A DNA stretch of 64,000 nt from Clostridia bacterium (GTDB lineage Bacteria; Bacillota; Clostridia; Caldicoprobacterales; Caldicoprobacteraceae). The notes under the pieces were generated by a model, which did no database searches, was not told the DNA's origin, and saw nothing but the letters and a program-made list of their open reading frames with translations. The position numbers and the translations under genes were made by a program. Positions within the stretch are counted from its first letter, which is position 1. Every line of letters starts with the position of its first letter. Of this stretch, positions 27,823 through 36,886 are shown piece by piece. Location of the stretch: contig PKRC01000005.1 of the NCBI GenBank assembly GCA_017577715.1, positions 117,226-181,225 on the forward strand, read 5' to 3'.

Positions 27823-27848
27823 AAACCTGGTGCACACGCACCAGGTTT
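27823..27848 (-). terminator. Terminator behind rpsU
   Basis: AAACCTGGTGC/GCACCAGGTTT stem with a 4-base loop and TTTTTAG on the minus strand. It lies about 140 bases downstream of the rpsU stop in a spacer with no recognisable gene. Confidence 0.8.
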
Positions 27849-27991
27849 ATAATTTGAGAATCATTTCCTCCCCTTGTAGCGCTTGTCATTCAAAAAAGCT
27901 TTTTTACTGCCACAGATGTCATTTCATAGCCTGCTTTCACACAGCCTTCTCTTCGCCGATCGAGGGAGGGATAGCCTTCTTCTACCGCAAA

Positions 27992-28177
27992 TTAGCGGTA
28001 TCTTCTCTTTCTGCGAGCCGCTTCAGCCTTTTTCTTGCGTCGTACGCTGGGCTTTTCATAGTGCTCTCGCTTGCGTAGCTCAGCCAGAACGCCTGCACGG
28101 GCACACTGGCGCTTAAACCGCCTTAAAGCGCTCTCAAACGATTCGTTTTCTCCAACCCTGACTTCAACTTCTGCCAT
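27992..28177 (-). CDS. rpsU: 30S ribosomal protein S21
   Basis: Small basic protein of the 30S platform near the anti-Shine-Dalgarno. The 61 residues include the signature SFESALRRFKRQC and the very basic C-terminal RRKKKAEAARRKRRYR. ATG at 28177 follows AGGGAGGG. It is monocistronic here, with its own promoter, a leader of about 125 nt and a terminator; the yqeY gene that usually follows rpsU is absent. Confidence 0.97.
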   Translation of the reverse strand: MAEVEVRVGENESFESALRRFKRQCARAGVLAELRKREHYEKPSVRRKKKAEAARRKRRYR

Positions 28178-28311
28178 ACCTTTTCCCTCCCTCCGCCAAC
28201 ACGATTATCAACAAGCCTGCAGACCTACAAAAGCGCAGGCCCATCAACCCACATTAAAATCCCAACTTGCTGTCGTCTGCAAAAGGGTCAATCACGTGCA
28301 GCAATGTAATT

Positions 28312-28341
28312 ATTATAACCTCTGCTTCCCTCGCGTGTCAA
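28312..28341 (-). promoter_or_regulatory. Sigma-A promoter of rpsU
   Basis: Perfect TTGACA and TATAAT hexamers with an 18-base spacer on the minus strand, about 135 bases before the rpsU start. The leader between contains a GCCTGC/GCAGGC hairpin near 28215-28245. Confidence 0.85.
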
Positions 28342-28361
28342 CAAACAAAAAATCGATGGCA

Positions 28362-28706
28362 TCAGCCCGGCGGCCAAGTAAGGCTTCTGCCGCCCAGCAC
28401 ATGGTAATGCAGATGGTTTACCGCTTGTCCTGCATCCTTGCCGCAATTTACCACTACCCTGTAGCCACTGTCCTTTATGCCCAATTTTTCAGCAATCTTA
28501 GGCAGGTTAGCAAATAGGTGGGCTATCACCTGGCTGTTTTCCTGGGTCACCTCATTGACGGAAGAAATGTGCTGCTTGGGTATTACCAGCACGTGTACGG
28601 GCGCTTTGGGGTCAATATCATGAAAGGCTAGTATGCTGTCATCCTCATAAACTATCCTGGAAGGAATTTGCTTGTTCACTATCCTGCAGAATATACAGTC
28701 CTCCAT
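28362..28706 (-). CDS. hinT: HIT family protein HinT
   Basis: Histidine-triad purine nucleoside phosphoramidase. The 114 residues start with the zinc-binding-like CIFCRI and carry the triad HLHYHVLGGR (about 98-107). ATG at 28706. Follows mtaB by about 108 bases, at the end of the heat-shock/translation series. Confidence 0.94.
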   Translation of the reverse strand: MEDCIFCRIVNKQIPSRIVYEDDSILAFHDIDPKAPVHVLVIPKQHISSVNEVTQENSQVIAHLFANLPKIAEKLGIKDSGYRVVVNCGKDAGQAVNHLHYHVLGGRSLTWPPG

Positions 28707-28813
28707 AAGATTACCTCCTCACGTGGTTTTAAATTCTACCCATACATAATTCTACCACATATTGGCCATTAAATCATCCTTCATCTTTATAGGACAGCCA
28801 ATTTTATCTGACA

Positions 28814-30148
28814 TCAACCGCCTTGTACCTTGCCCACCATGTAATCATCCTTTACTTCCTTCAGTTCGACTTTGAGGATCTGTCCCTTCAAATCTCCTTG
28901 GCCATCTGCCACAACCCTTATATAGTGCTGGGTATATCCTTCATAGGTTTGAGGCCCGCAGGGGCTTTCCTGCTCGAAATAGACCTCCTCAACTCTGCCC
29001 ACAAAGCCCTCCATATAACGCTGTGCCATCCTGTGTCCAACATCTATCAGTACGCGGCTGCGCTGCTCCTTTATCTTCAATGGTACCTGATTGGGGAATT
29101 GCGCCGCCGGAGTCCCCTCCCTGCGAGAGTACTGAAACACGTGCAACCTGCTAAAACCTATCTCCTGTACAAAATTCACGGTTTCCTCAAACTCAGCATC
29201 GGTCTCCCCGGGGAAGCCCACCATCACATCGGTGGTTATGGCGGCATCGGGAAAACTATCGCGTATCATGCCTATGGCCTGACCATACTGTTGTGTGGTG
29301 TACCGCCTTTTCATCCTCTGAAGAACGGTATCGCTACCGCTTTGAAGCGGAACGTGAAAATGCCGGCACACCTTGTGAAGTTTTACAATCCCCTTCACAA
29401 ACTCGGGGGTTATGAAATTGGGCTCGATTGAACCCAAGCGTATCCTGGCTAGCCCCTCTATGGCATTTAATTTCTCGAGCAGATATACCAGGTTGACACC
29501 CTCCAGCTCCTTTTGAAGATCCATTCCATATGAGGCCAGATGGATCCCCGTCAGCACTATCTCCTTAAATCCCGCATCCGCTAAACGCCTTGCCTCCTCC
29601 AATACTTCCTGCGGGCGCCTGCTCCGTATGGGGCCTCGTGTGTATGGTATTATGCAGTAAGTGCAAAACTGGTTGCAGCCCTCCTGGACCTTGAGGATGG
29701 CCCTGGTCCTTCCTTCATATGAGCTTATGGGTGTGTTCTCGAATTCCCTAACCTTCATTATATCCCTGACGTCCACCATCACTTCTCCGCTCGATTGAGC
29801 CTGCTCCACCAAATCCACGATTCTGTGCCGTTCCTGCGTGCCCAGCACCAGCTTGACGCCAGGGATTTTAGCCGCTTCTTCGGCTGACCTCTGGGCAAAG
29901 CAGCCCACCACCACTATGGCTGCCTCGGGATTGGTCCGATAGGCCTTGCGTATCATCTGCCTGGACTTCCTATCGGCAAGGTTAGTTACGGTACAGGTAT
30001 TGATCACATATATATCGGCCTTTTCATCGAAATCCACTATGCGATACCCACGGCTTTCAAACTGCTCCATCATGGCCTGGGTATCGTACTGATTTACCTT
30101 GCACCCTAAGGTATAAAAAGCAACTCTTTTTCCTACTCCGCCGTCCAT
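28814..30148 (-). CDS. mtaB: tRNA t6A37 methylthiotransferase MtaB
   Basis: Radical-SAM enzyme that converts t6A37 to ms2t6A37 in ANN-decoding tRNAs. The 444 residues have the N-terminal UPF0004 domain with YTLGCKVNQYDTQ (three Fe-S cysteines in this domain), the radical SAM CNQFCTYC (about 157-164) and a C-terminal TRAM domain (about 380-444). ATG at 30148 is supported by GGGGAG inside the end of rsmE; reading further upstream adds a non-conserved extension. It overlaps rsmE by 16 bases. Confidence 0.95.
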   Translation of the reverse strand: MDGGVGKRVAFYTLGCKVNQYDTQAMMEQFESRGYRIVDFDEKADIYVINTCTVTNLADRKSRQMIRKAYRTNPEAAIVVVGCFAQRSAEEAAKIPGVKLVLGTQERHRIVDLVEQAQSSGEVMVDVRDIMKVREFENTPISSYEGRTRAILKVQEGCNQFCTYCIIPYTRGPIRSRRPQEVLEEARRLADAGFKEIVLTGIHLASYGMDLQKELEGVNLVYLLEKLNAIEGLARIRLGSIEPNFITPEFVKGIVKLHKVCRHFHVPLQSGSDTVLQRMKRRYTTQQYGQAIGMIRDSFPDAAITTDVMVGFPGETDAEFEETVNFVQEIGFSRLHVFQYSRREGTPAAQFPNQVPLKIKEQRSRVLIDVGHRMAQRYMEGFVGRVEEVYFEQESPCGPQTYEGYTQHYIRVVADGQGDLKGQILKVELKEVKDDYMVGKVQGG

Positions 30149-30888
30149 TGCATCTCCCCTGTATAAAACATGATTGCAGATAATATGGCCATTCCTACCG
30201 TCTCGGTCCTCAATATCCTGGGCCCCAGGGAAACAATGTTCCATCCAGTATCCCTTGCCGCCTCAACCTCTTGTTCTTCCCAGCCGCCTTCGGGGCCTAC
30301 CATAACGGCTATGCCATCCTTCCAGCTACTTGTCGCTTCAAAAACCCCTTTGAGGCCTGCCTTCCTTTCTTTCTCCCACGGGAATATGCGAAGCATCTCA
30401 GGCGACTGGCCTATAGCCTGGCTAAAGGGCACCGGCAGAGATACCTCGGGGATGATTCCCCTTCTGCTCTGCTTGGCGGCTTCTTTGGCAATCCTCTGCC
30501 AGCGGGAAACCTTATGGATTTCATCTCGAGCAGCTTTGAGCTTCACTATGGTCCTTGCGGTGATCACCGGGATCACCTTATGGACTCCCAGCTCAACGCA
30601 CTTCTGTATTATGAGGTCCATCTTGGAGCTTTTGGGAATAGCCTGATACAGCACCACCTTGACCCTGGGCTCGCCCCGACTTGGAAAACACCTCTCTATA
30701 TGGACCTCCACCTCATTCTTGCTCACGCTCTCTATTACGGCTTCATAATCGTTCCCCTGGCCGTCGCACAGCTCTACCGCATCTCCCCGGCGCAATCGAA
30801 GCACTCTGGAGATGTGCTCGGCATCCTCGCCCTCAATCAATGCCATATCGTTCATAATTTGCTGTTTATCTATAAAAAACCTATGCAT
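30133..30888 (-). CDS. rsmE: 16S rRNA (uracil(1498)-N3)-methyltransferase
   Basis: SPOUT-class enzyme methylating U1498 in helix 44 of 16S rRNA. The protein (251 residues from MHRFFID) has an N-terminal PUA-like part and the knotted SAM site with GPEGGWEEQE (about 196-205) and LGPRILRTETVGMAI (about 219-233). ATG at 30888 is the expected N-terminus and overlaps prmA by 8 bases; its ribosome-binding site (GGTGG) is weak, so it probably depends on coupling. Confidence 0.95.
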   Translation of the reverse strand: MHRFFIDKQQIMNDMALIEGEDAEHISRVLRLRRGDAVELCDGQGNDYEAVIESVSKNEVEVHIERCFPSRGEPRVKVVLYQAIPKSSKMDLIIQKCVELGVHKVIPVITARTIVKLKAARDEIHKVSRWQRIAKEAAKQSRRGIIPEVSLPVPFSQAIGQSPEMLRIFPWEKERKAGLKGVFEATSSWKDGIAVMVGPEGGWEEQEVEAARDTGWNIVSLGPRILRTETVGMAILSAIMFYTGEMQWTAE

Positions 30889-31825
30889 GTCTGGCCACCA
30901 CCACCGCCCAGTCGTCCATGGTGCGATACTCCATCTGATCATAGCCTTCCCTTTCAAGAGCCTTCAGCACGTCATCCAGCCGATCGAGTATGATACCCGA
31001 AGCTATGAAAATACCGCCTGCCTTCAAAAGGTCCTTGGCCGGCCGTGCAAGGGCGATGATGGCGTCGGCTATGATGTTGGCTACAACCAGGTCGTATTTG
31101 CCCTGTACGCCATCAACCAGGTTGCCCTGCAACACATCCATCCGAGAAAGCACTCCATTTTGCATGGCGTTCTGGCGAGCAATCCTTACAGCATTGGCAT
31201 CGATGTCCACCGCCACTGCATGGCCTGCTCCTAAAAGCAAAGAAGCTATGGCCAGAATGCCCGTCCCGCAGCCCACGTCAAGTACGCAGCACGAAGGAAA
31301 AACACGCTTTTCTAGCTCCTGTATGCATAGAATGGTGGTCTGATGAGTCCCCGTCCCGAATGCCATGCCGGGATCAAGCTCCAGCACTATCTCCCCTTCC
31401 TGAGGGAGGTATTCTTTCCATGTAGGCTTGACCACAATCCTTTGACCTACTTTGACAGGCTTGAAATACTTCTTCCAGTTGTTTGCCCAGTCCTCCTCAT
31501 GCATGCTGGTAAGGCTCAGCTCGCCCGATCCCACATCAAATCCCAGATCCTGCCCTTTTAGCCACTCTATCCTTTCCCTGATATATTGAAGCTTATCGTG
31601 AAACTCGGCATCATTGGGCAGGTACCCCTTGATGGTCACCTCATCATTTAGATTTTTCAAAAGCGACTCATCCACCAGTTCCCAATCAGCATTTTCCTCA
31701 ATGAAGGCGGAAATATCCCTGGGATCCTCGATGACAACCCCCTTAACCCCCGCCTCATACAGGGGCTGGGCCATCACATCCACCCCTTCATGAGTGGTCT
31801 TTATGCTTATCTCTATCCAGTTCAT
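30881..31825 (-). CDS. prmA: Ribosomal protein L11 methyltransferase
   Basis: SAM-dependent enzyme trimethylating lysines of ribosomal protein L11. The 314 residues contain LDPGMAFGTGTHQTT (about 133-147) and the SAM motif VLDVGCGTGILAIAS (about 171-185), followed by VANIIADAI. ATG at 31825 has GGAGGGG 6 bases upstream. Lies between dnaJ and rsmE as usual. Confidence 0.96.
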   Translation of the reverse strand: MNWIEISIKTTHEGVDVMAQPLYEAGVKGVVIEDPRDISAFIEENADWELVDESLLKNLNDEVTIKGYLPNDAEFHDKLQYIRERIEWLKGQDLGFDVGSGELSLTSMHEEDWANNWKKYFKPVKVGQRIVVKPTWKEYLPQEGEIVLELDPGMAFGTGTHQTTILCIQELEKRVFPSCCVLDVGCGTGILAIASLLLGAGHAVAVDIDANAVRIARQNAMQNGVLSRMDVLQGNLVDGVQGKYDLVVANIIADAIIALARPAKDLLKAGGIFIASGIILDRLDDVLKALEREGYDQMEYRTMDDWAVVVARHA

Positions 31826-31873
31826 CCTCCACCCCTCCGCCTTCATTGAATTGATAAACCGCCATATAGCCGG

Positions 31874-33001
31874 TTAAACTCCAAAAGCGTCTTTCATCTT
31901 ATCGAAAAAGGACTTTTTCTCATCTTGCTCCCTGTATTCCCTGCTCAATTCCTCAAATTGCCTTATAAGCTCCTTCTGCTTTTCGGTAAGCCGCCTGGGC
32001 ACCTCTACGTTCACCTTGACGTACAGGTCTCCTCGCGCGTTGCTTCTCAAATGGGGAATGCCTTTATTTCTCAAGCGAAACACCGTTCCGGGCTGCGTAC
32101 CTTCGGGAATGCGGTACTTTATCTTTCCTTCAAGGGTGGGCACCTCAATCTCGGCGCCCAGTGCTGCCTGACCGAAAGTTATGGGCACCTCGCAGTACAG
32201 ATCATAGCCTTCCCGTTTGAAAACCTTATGAGGTAGTACCGTTATATACACGTACAGGTCTCCCGGAGGACCGCCGTGCTCTCCCGCTTCGCCTTCGCCT
32301 CTTAAGGTTATGACCTGACCGGTATCAATTCCAGCGGGAATATTTATGCTGATTTTCCTTATTCTTCTTATCTTCTTCCTGCCATTGCAGCGCCTGCACG
32401 GATCCTCTATTATGGTACCCTCTCCATGGCACCTTTCACACGTCCTCACATTTACAAAGCGTCCAAAAGCAGTAGTCTGTGAATACGAAACCTCGCCCGT
32501 CCCCTTACATACCGGACAGGTTACCGGATGTGTACCGCTCTTTGCGCCTGTACCCCTGCATTCAGGGCAAACTTCCATGCGCGCAACTTCTATCTCCTTT
32601 TTGGTACCAAAGGCCGCTTCCTCAAAGGATATATCCAGGTCATAGCGTATATCGGCCCCCCGTACAGGCGCATTCCTCCGGCGCCTTGCAGAGGTACCGA
32701 ACCCTATATCCCCGAAGAACATGTCGAATATATCATCTATGCCGCCGAAATCAAATCCGCCAAACCCTTGCCCAGTAGGCCCTTCATGGCCATACCTATC
32801 ATACTGGGCACGGGTCTCGGGATTGATAAGCACGTTATAAGCTTCGTTGATCTCCTTGAACTTGGCTTCGGCTTCAGGATCGCCAGGATTTAAATCGGGA
32901 TGATACTTCTTAGCTAGATTCCTATAAGCCCTCTTGATTTCATCCTCGGTAGCGTTGCGATCCACTCCTAGTATCTCGTAGTAGTCCTTCTTCTTTTCCA
33001 A
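31874..33001 (-). CDS. dnaJ: Molecular chaperone DnaJ
   Basis: Hsp40 co-chaperone stimulating DnaK ATPase. Domains: J domain with HPD (KYHPDLNP), Gly/Phe-rich linker, zinc domain with four repeats (CPECRGTG, CPVCKGTG, CERCHGEG and a divergent CRRCNGRKK) and the C-terminal substrate-binding part. From TTG at 33001 the protein starts LEKKKDYYEILGV and is 375 residues, the normal size, with AAAGGTGG 9 bases upstream. An in-frame ATG at 33025 is an alternative but its GGAGG is only one base away. A strong hairpin separates it from dnaK. Confidence 0.93.
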   Translation of the reverse strand: MEKKKDYYEILGVDRNATEDEIKRAYRNLAKKYHPDLNPGDPEAEAKFKEINEAYNVLINPETRAQYDRYGHEGPTGQGFGGFDFGGIDDIFDMFFGDIGFGTSARRRRNAPVRGADIRYDLDISFEEAAFGTKKEIEVARMEVCPECRGTGAKSGTHPVTCPVCKGTGEVSYSQTTAFGRFVNVRTCERCHGEGTIIEDPCRRCNGRKKIRRIRKISINIPAGIDTGQVITLRGEGEAGEHGGPPGDLYVYITVLPHKVFKREGYDLYCEVPITFGQAALGAEIEVPTLEGKIKYRIPEGTQPGTVFRLRNKGIPHLRSNARGDLYVKVNVEVPRRLTEKQKELIRQFEELSREYREQDEKKSFFDKMKDAFGV

Positions 33002-33059
33002 CGCCGTCCACCACCTTTCAGCCATGCCTCCCACAGCGCGCACAACAAAAAAGAATTCT

Positions 33060-33096
33060 GGAAAAAGCCAAAACCGCTAGGGTTTTGGCTTTTTCC
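33060..33096 (-). terminator. Terminator-like hairpin between dnaK and dnaJ
   Basis: Perfect 16-bp stem GGAAAAAGCCAAAACC/GGTTTTGGCTTTTTCC with a 5-base loop, 30 bases after the dnaK stop. It should stop or reduce transcription into dnaJ unless dnaJ has a further promoter. Confidence 0.8.
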
Positions 33097-33126
33097 AGGT
33101 TACAAACACTCATTATTATACACCAA

Positions 33127-34968
33127 TTATTTATTGTCGTCCATCACTTCATAATCGGCATCTACTACATCATCATCCTTTGCACTCTTTCCCTTTCCTG
33201 CCGCATTCTGGCCTGAAGCGCCGCCTGAAGCCTTGGCCTGTTGCTGATATATCCTGCCGAATATCTCATACGACACCTGCGTGAGCTTCTCGGTAGCAGC
33301 CTTGATCTTGTCTATATCGTTGCTCTCAACGGCCTTCCTGGTGGCTTCTATTTCCTTCTGAATCCTGTCCTTATCCTCCTTGCTGACCTTATCACCCATC
33401 TCCTTCAAGGTCTTCTCAGTGTTGTAGATGAGGGAGTCGGCATTGTTCTTGGCCTCCACTAGCTGCTTACGTTTCTTGTCCTCCTCGGCATACCTTTCGG
33501 CGTCCTTAATGGCCCTTTGTATCTCTTCTTCGGACAGGTGAGTGGTTGCCGTAATGGTAATCTTCTGCTCCTTGCCCGTGCCTAGATCCTTTGCAGAAAC
33601 ATGTACGATGCCGTTGGCGTCTATGTCAAACGTTACCTCTATCTGAGGCACGCCCCTGGGAGCGGGAGGTATTCCGTCCAGTATAAAACGCCCAAGGGTC
33701 TTGTTATCAGCCGCCATGGGCCGCTCGCCTTGCAGCACGTGTATCTCTACGCTGGTCTGACCATCGGCAGCAGTAGTGAATATCTGGCTCTTTCTGGTGG
33801 GTATGGTGGTATTCCTCTCTATGATCTTGGTGAATACCCCACCCAGCGTCTCGATACCCAGCGAAAGGGGAGTGACGTCAAGCAGCAGCACATCTTTTAC
33901 CTCTCCTGCCAGAACAGCAGCCTGAATAGCGGCACCAATGGCCACGCACTCGTCAGGGTTGATTCCCTTGTAGGGCTCCTTGCCGGTAGCCTTCTTCACG
34001 GCTTCCTGAACCGCAGGAATCCTGGTGGAACCTCCCACGAGGATTACCTTGTCTATGTCATCGGGAGTAAGGCCGGCGTCGCTGAGCGCCTGTCTCAGCG
34101 GTCCCATGGTCATCTCCACCAGGTCAGCCGTAAGCTCCTCAAACTTGGCCCTGGTAAGCGTCATGTCCAGGTGTTTGGGACCAGAAGCATCGGCCGTGAT
34201 GAAGGGGAGGTTTATGTTGGTGGTAAGAGTGCTGGAAAGCTCTATCTTGGCTTTTTCAGCTGCCTCCTTTAGCCTCTGCAGAGCCATCTTATCCTTTCTC
34301 AGGTCGATGCCGTGTTCCTTCATAAATTCATCGGCTATGTAATCGATGATCCTCTGATCAAAGTCATCTCCTCCTAGGTGATTGTTGCCGCTGGTAGCCA
34401 ACACTTCGAACACGCCATCGCCGATTTCAAGTATGGATACGTCAAAAGTACCACCGCCTAGATCATACACCAGTATCTTCTGGTTGCCCTCTTTGTCAAG
34501 CCCGTACGCCAAAGCCGCAGCGGTAGGCTCGTTGATTATGCGCAGCACCTCCAGCCCCGCAATCCTTCCCGCATTCTTGGTAGCCTGGCGCTGGCTATCG
34601 CTGAAGTAAGCCGGTACGGTGATAACGGCTTGTGTTATGGGTTCACCCAGATAGGCCTCTGCATCCTGCTTCAGCTTCATAAGGATCATTGCTGATATTT
34701 CCTCAGGCGAATACTCTTTATCATCTATTTTAACCCTGTAATTGGTACCCATGCGCCTCTTTATGGAGATCACGGTGCGTTCAGGGTTGGTTATGGCCTG
34801 CCGCTTGGCTACCTGCCCCACCAAGCGCTCTCCCGTCTTGGTAAAGGCTACAACAGAAGGAGTCACTCTAGCACCTTCTGCATTAGGGATTACTACCGGT
34901 TGTCCTCCTTCCATAACAGCAACGCATGAATTAGTAGTCCCAAGGTCTATACCAATCACCTTTCCCAT
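33127..34968 (-). CDS. dnaK: Molecular chaperone DnaK (Hsp70)
   Basis: ATP-dependent chaperone. The 613 residues comprise the nucleotide-binding domain (IDLGTTNSCVAV at 6-17, DLGGGTFDVS, VGGSTRIP), linker DVTPLSLGIE and substrate-binding domain, with an acidic C-terminus ending in VMDDNK. The missing segment after KFDSK-like positions in the first lobe is typical of Gram-positive DnaK. ATG has AGGAGG upstream. Third gene of hrcA-grpE-dnaK-dnaJ, under CIRCE/HrcA control. Confidence 0.98.
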   Translation of the reverse strand: MGKVIGIDLGTTNSCVAVMEGGQPVVIPNAEGARVTPSVVAFTKTGERLVGQVAKRQAITNPERTVISIKRRMGTNYRVKIDDKEYSPEEISAMILMKLKQDAEAYLGEPITQAVITVPAYFSDSQRQATKNAGRIAGLEVLRIINEPTAAALAYGLDKEGNQKILVYDLGGGTFDVSILEIGDGVFEVLATSGNNHLGGDDFDQRIIDYIADEFMKEHGIDLRKDKMALQRLKEAAEKAKIELSSTLTTNINLPFITADASGPKHLDMTLTRAKFEELTADLVEMTMGPLRQALSDAGLTPDDIDKVILVGGSTRIPAVQEAVKKATGKEPYKGINPDECVAIGAAIQAAVLAGEVKDVLLLDVTPLSLGIETLGGVFTKIIERNTTIPTRKSQIFTTAADGQTSVEIHVLQGERPMAADNKTLGRFILDGIPPAPRGVPQIEVTFDIDANGIVHVSAKDLGTGKEQKITITATTHLSEEEIQRAIKDAERYAEEDKKRKQLVEAKNNADSLIYNTEKTLKEMGDKVSKEDKDRIQKEIEATRKAVESNDIDKIKAATEKLTQVSYEIFGRIYQQQAKASGGASGQNAAGKGKSAKDDDVVDADYEVMDDNK

Positions 34969-35008
34969 ATTTATTCCTCCTTTTATCCTCCAATTTAAAT
35001 TTCGAAAA

Positions 35009-35704
35009 CTATTGCTTGACAGCCACTTTAACCATGCTGTGGCGTATTACCCTATCTTTGTATTTATAGCCTTTTTGAAGAACTTCAACCACGGTGTTAT
35101 CCTCAACACCCTCCTCGCACTCGGCTCTCATCACGGCCTCATGAAGTTCCGGATCAAAGCTCTTACCCAGAGCTTCTATCTCTTCCACTCCCAATTTGTT
35201 GAGCACATCTTTAAACTGCCGCACTACCATTTCAACACCCTTAGCGATGGCCTCATGGGAAGAACTTTCTTTGGCCGAATCGAGAGCCCTTTCCAGGTTA
35301 TCCAAAACGGGCAAAAATGCCTTTACGACATCGGCAGTCGCCGCATCATATGCTTCAGCTATGGCGTTTTTATTTCTCCTTCGATAATTGTCAAAATCGG
35401 CCTGAATCCTTTGTGCCAGCGAAAGATATTCATCTCTCTCCTGCATGGCCTTCTCAAGCTGCTGTTGCAGGCTCTCAACAGTAGGAAGGGGCTGTTCATT
35501 CTCCACACAGCCCTCCTCTTGTTGCTGTTTAACTGCTCCTTCAGCAGTGCACTTCTCTAAGGGCTTATCGCCCCGATCGCAAGGCTCATCGCTCTGATTG
35601 CCTTCGCCGGCAACAGCGTCTCGGATATCATGCTTTAAATCCTCTTTCTCATCAATGGCCTGATCCTTAAGCTGGTCTTCCTTTGGCAAATTCTGGTTAT
35701 CCAT
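35009..35704 (-). CDS. grpE: Nucleotide exchange factor GrpE
   Basis: Releases ADP from DnaK. The 231 residues have a long acidic, probably disordered N-terminus (1-80) with three cysteines, then the coiled-coil dimer region (DFDNYRRRNKN) and the C-terminal beta-wing ending in VLQKGYKYKDRVIRHSMVKVA. ATG at 35704 is chosen over an in-frame GTG four codons upstream that overlaps the ribosome-binding site. Confidence 0.96.
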   Translation of the reverse strand: MDNQNLPKEDQLKDQAIDEKEDLKHDIRDAVAGEGNQSDEPCDRGDKPLEKCTAEGAVKQQQEEGCVENEQPLPTVESLQQQLEKAMQERDEYLSLAQRIQADFDNYRRRNKNAIAEAYDAATADVVKAFLPVLDNLERALDSAKESSSHEAIAKGVEMVVRQFKDVLNKLGVEEIEALGKSFDPELHEAVMRAECEEGVEDNTVVEVLQKGYKYKDRVIRHSMVKVAVKQ

Positions 35705-35754
35705 TAAAAATCTCACCGCCTTCTAGATATTTTGCAGACAGCTAAAAAATCATG

Positions 35755-36789
35755 CTATTCCTCAAAAAGGGAAGTCAGGTACTTGCTCACCGTCTCGCCC
35801 ACGTAGCGAACCACAGAAACCGCCTTGGAATATTCCATGCGGGTAGGCCCTATAAGGCCCAAGGTACCCAGCACCTTATCCCCTATGCTATAGGTGGCCA
35901 TAACTATGCTGCATTCTTTCATCTGCTCGTACTCGTTCTCGGTCCCTATGATCACCCTTACCCCTTGTTTATCATACTTGCTCAGAAGGTTGTACAGCAA
36001 ATTCTTCTGCTCCATAAAGCTCAAGAATGTCCTCGCCTTCATGATATCCCGGTATTCCGGGAAATTGAATATATTGGTAGTGCCTCCCAAGTACACTTCC
36101 GTCTGTTCCTTCTGAGCAATGCTCTCAGTTAAAGCATCTATCAGGGAATTGAAAAATTCCCTCTGTCTGCTCATCTCCTTCTGCACATCCTGGATGGAGT
36201 TTATATCCACTTCTGCAAACGTCTTATCGCGATAGTGCTCGGTAAGCATGTTGGAAACTCGATCTAGATATCCCGGATCGATATCGGCCGGCACCCGGAT
36301 AATGGTATCCTTTATTATGCCAGCAGAGGTTACCACCACCAATAGGGTATATTGCCCTTCTACAGGTATCAACTGGATGCGCTTTATCAATATCTTGTTG
36401 AGCTGGGGCCCTAGCACCACCGAGGTATAATTGGTAATATCGGATAGCACCTTAGCCACCTGCTCTATGATTTTCTCTATTTCAGTTGTCTTCTGCTCGT
36501 ATATCTTCTTGATGTGTTCAGCTTCAACAGCGGTGAGCATCCTGATCTTCATCAATTTGTCCACATACAGCCGGTATGCCTTATCCGATGGAATACGCCC
36601 TGCTGACGTGTGCGGCTGATGTAAGTATCCCATCTCTTCCAGATCAGACATTTCATTCCTTATGGTAGCAGGGCTGATACCCATGCCGTATTTTTTTGCT
36701 ATCGTTCTGGAGCCTACCGGCTCTCCCGAACAGATGTAATCGTCTATCACCGCCTGCAGTATCTGCAGCTTGCGCTTTCCCAGTTGCAT
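35755..36789 (-). CDS. hrcA: Heat-inducible transcription repressor HrcA
   Basis: Repressor of class I heat-shock genes; binds CIRCE and is stabilised by GroE. The 344 residues have an N-terminal winged helix (KRKLQILQAVIDDYI ... GMGISPATIRNEMSDLEEMGYL) and a GAF-like inducible core. ATG at 36789 has GAGGGGTG upstream; a longer reading overlaps the CIRCE element. It autoregulates: a CIRCE lies 21 bases before its start. Confidence 0.96.
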   Translation of the reverse strand: MQLGKRKLQILQAVIDDYICSGEPVGSRTIAKKYGMGISPATIRNEMSDLEEMGYLHQPHTSAGRIPSDKAYRLYVDKLMKIRMLTAVEAEHIKKIYEQKTTEIEKIIEQVAKVLSDITNYTSVVLGPQLNKILIKRIQLIPVEGQYTLLVVVTSAGIIKDTIIRVPADIDPGYLDRVSNMLTEHYRDKTFAEVDINSIQDVQKEMSRQREFFNSLIDALTESIAQKEQTEVYLGGTTNIFNFPEYRDIMKARTFLSFMEQKNLLYNLLSKYDKQGVRVIIGTENEYEQMKECSIVMATYSIGDKVLGTLGLIGPTRMEYSKAVSVVRYVGETVSKYLTSLFEE

Positions 36790-36809
36790 AGATATCACCC
36801 CTCTTCCTG

Positions 36810-36836
36810 TTAGCACTCTCAACTGTTGAGTGCTAA
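36810..36836 (-). promoter_or_regulatory. CIRCE operator (HrcA binding site)
   Basis: TTAGCACTC-N9-GAGTGCTAA, a perfect match to the CIRCE consensus, located between the promoter and hrcA. Predicts HrcA repression of hrcA-grpE-dnaK. Confidence 0.97.
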
Positions 36837-36845
36837 TCTATAATT

Positions 36846-36874
36846 AAGTTAACACTTTGCCACTTATTTGTCAA
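36846..36874 (-). promoter_or_regulatory. Sigma-A promoter of the hrcA-grpE-dnaK operon
   Basis: TTGACA, 17 bases, TAACTT on the minus strand, just upstream of CIRCE so that the operator covers the transcription start. A TATAGA further down is an alternative -10. Confidence 0.6.
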
Positions 36875-36886
36875 TAGGTTTTTATG

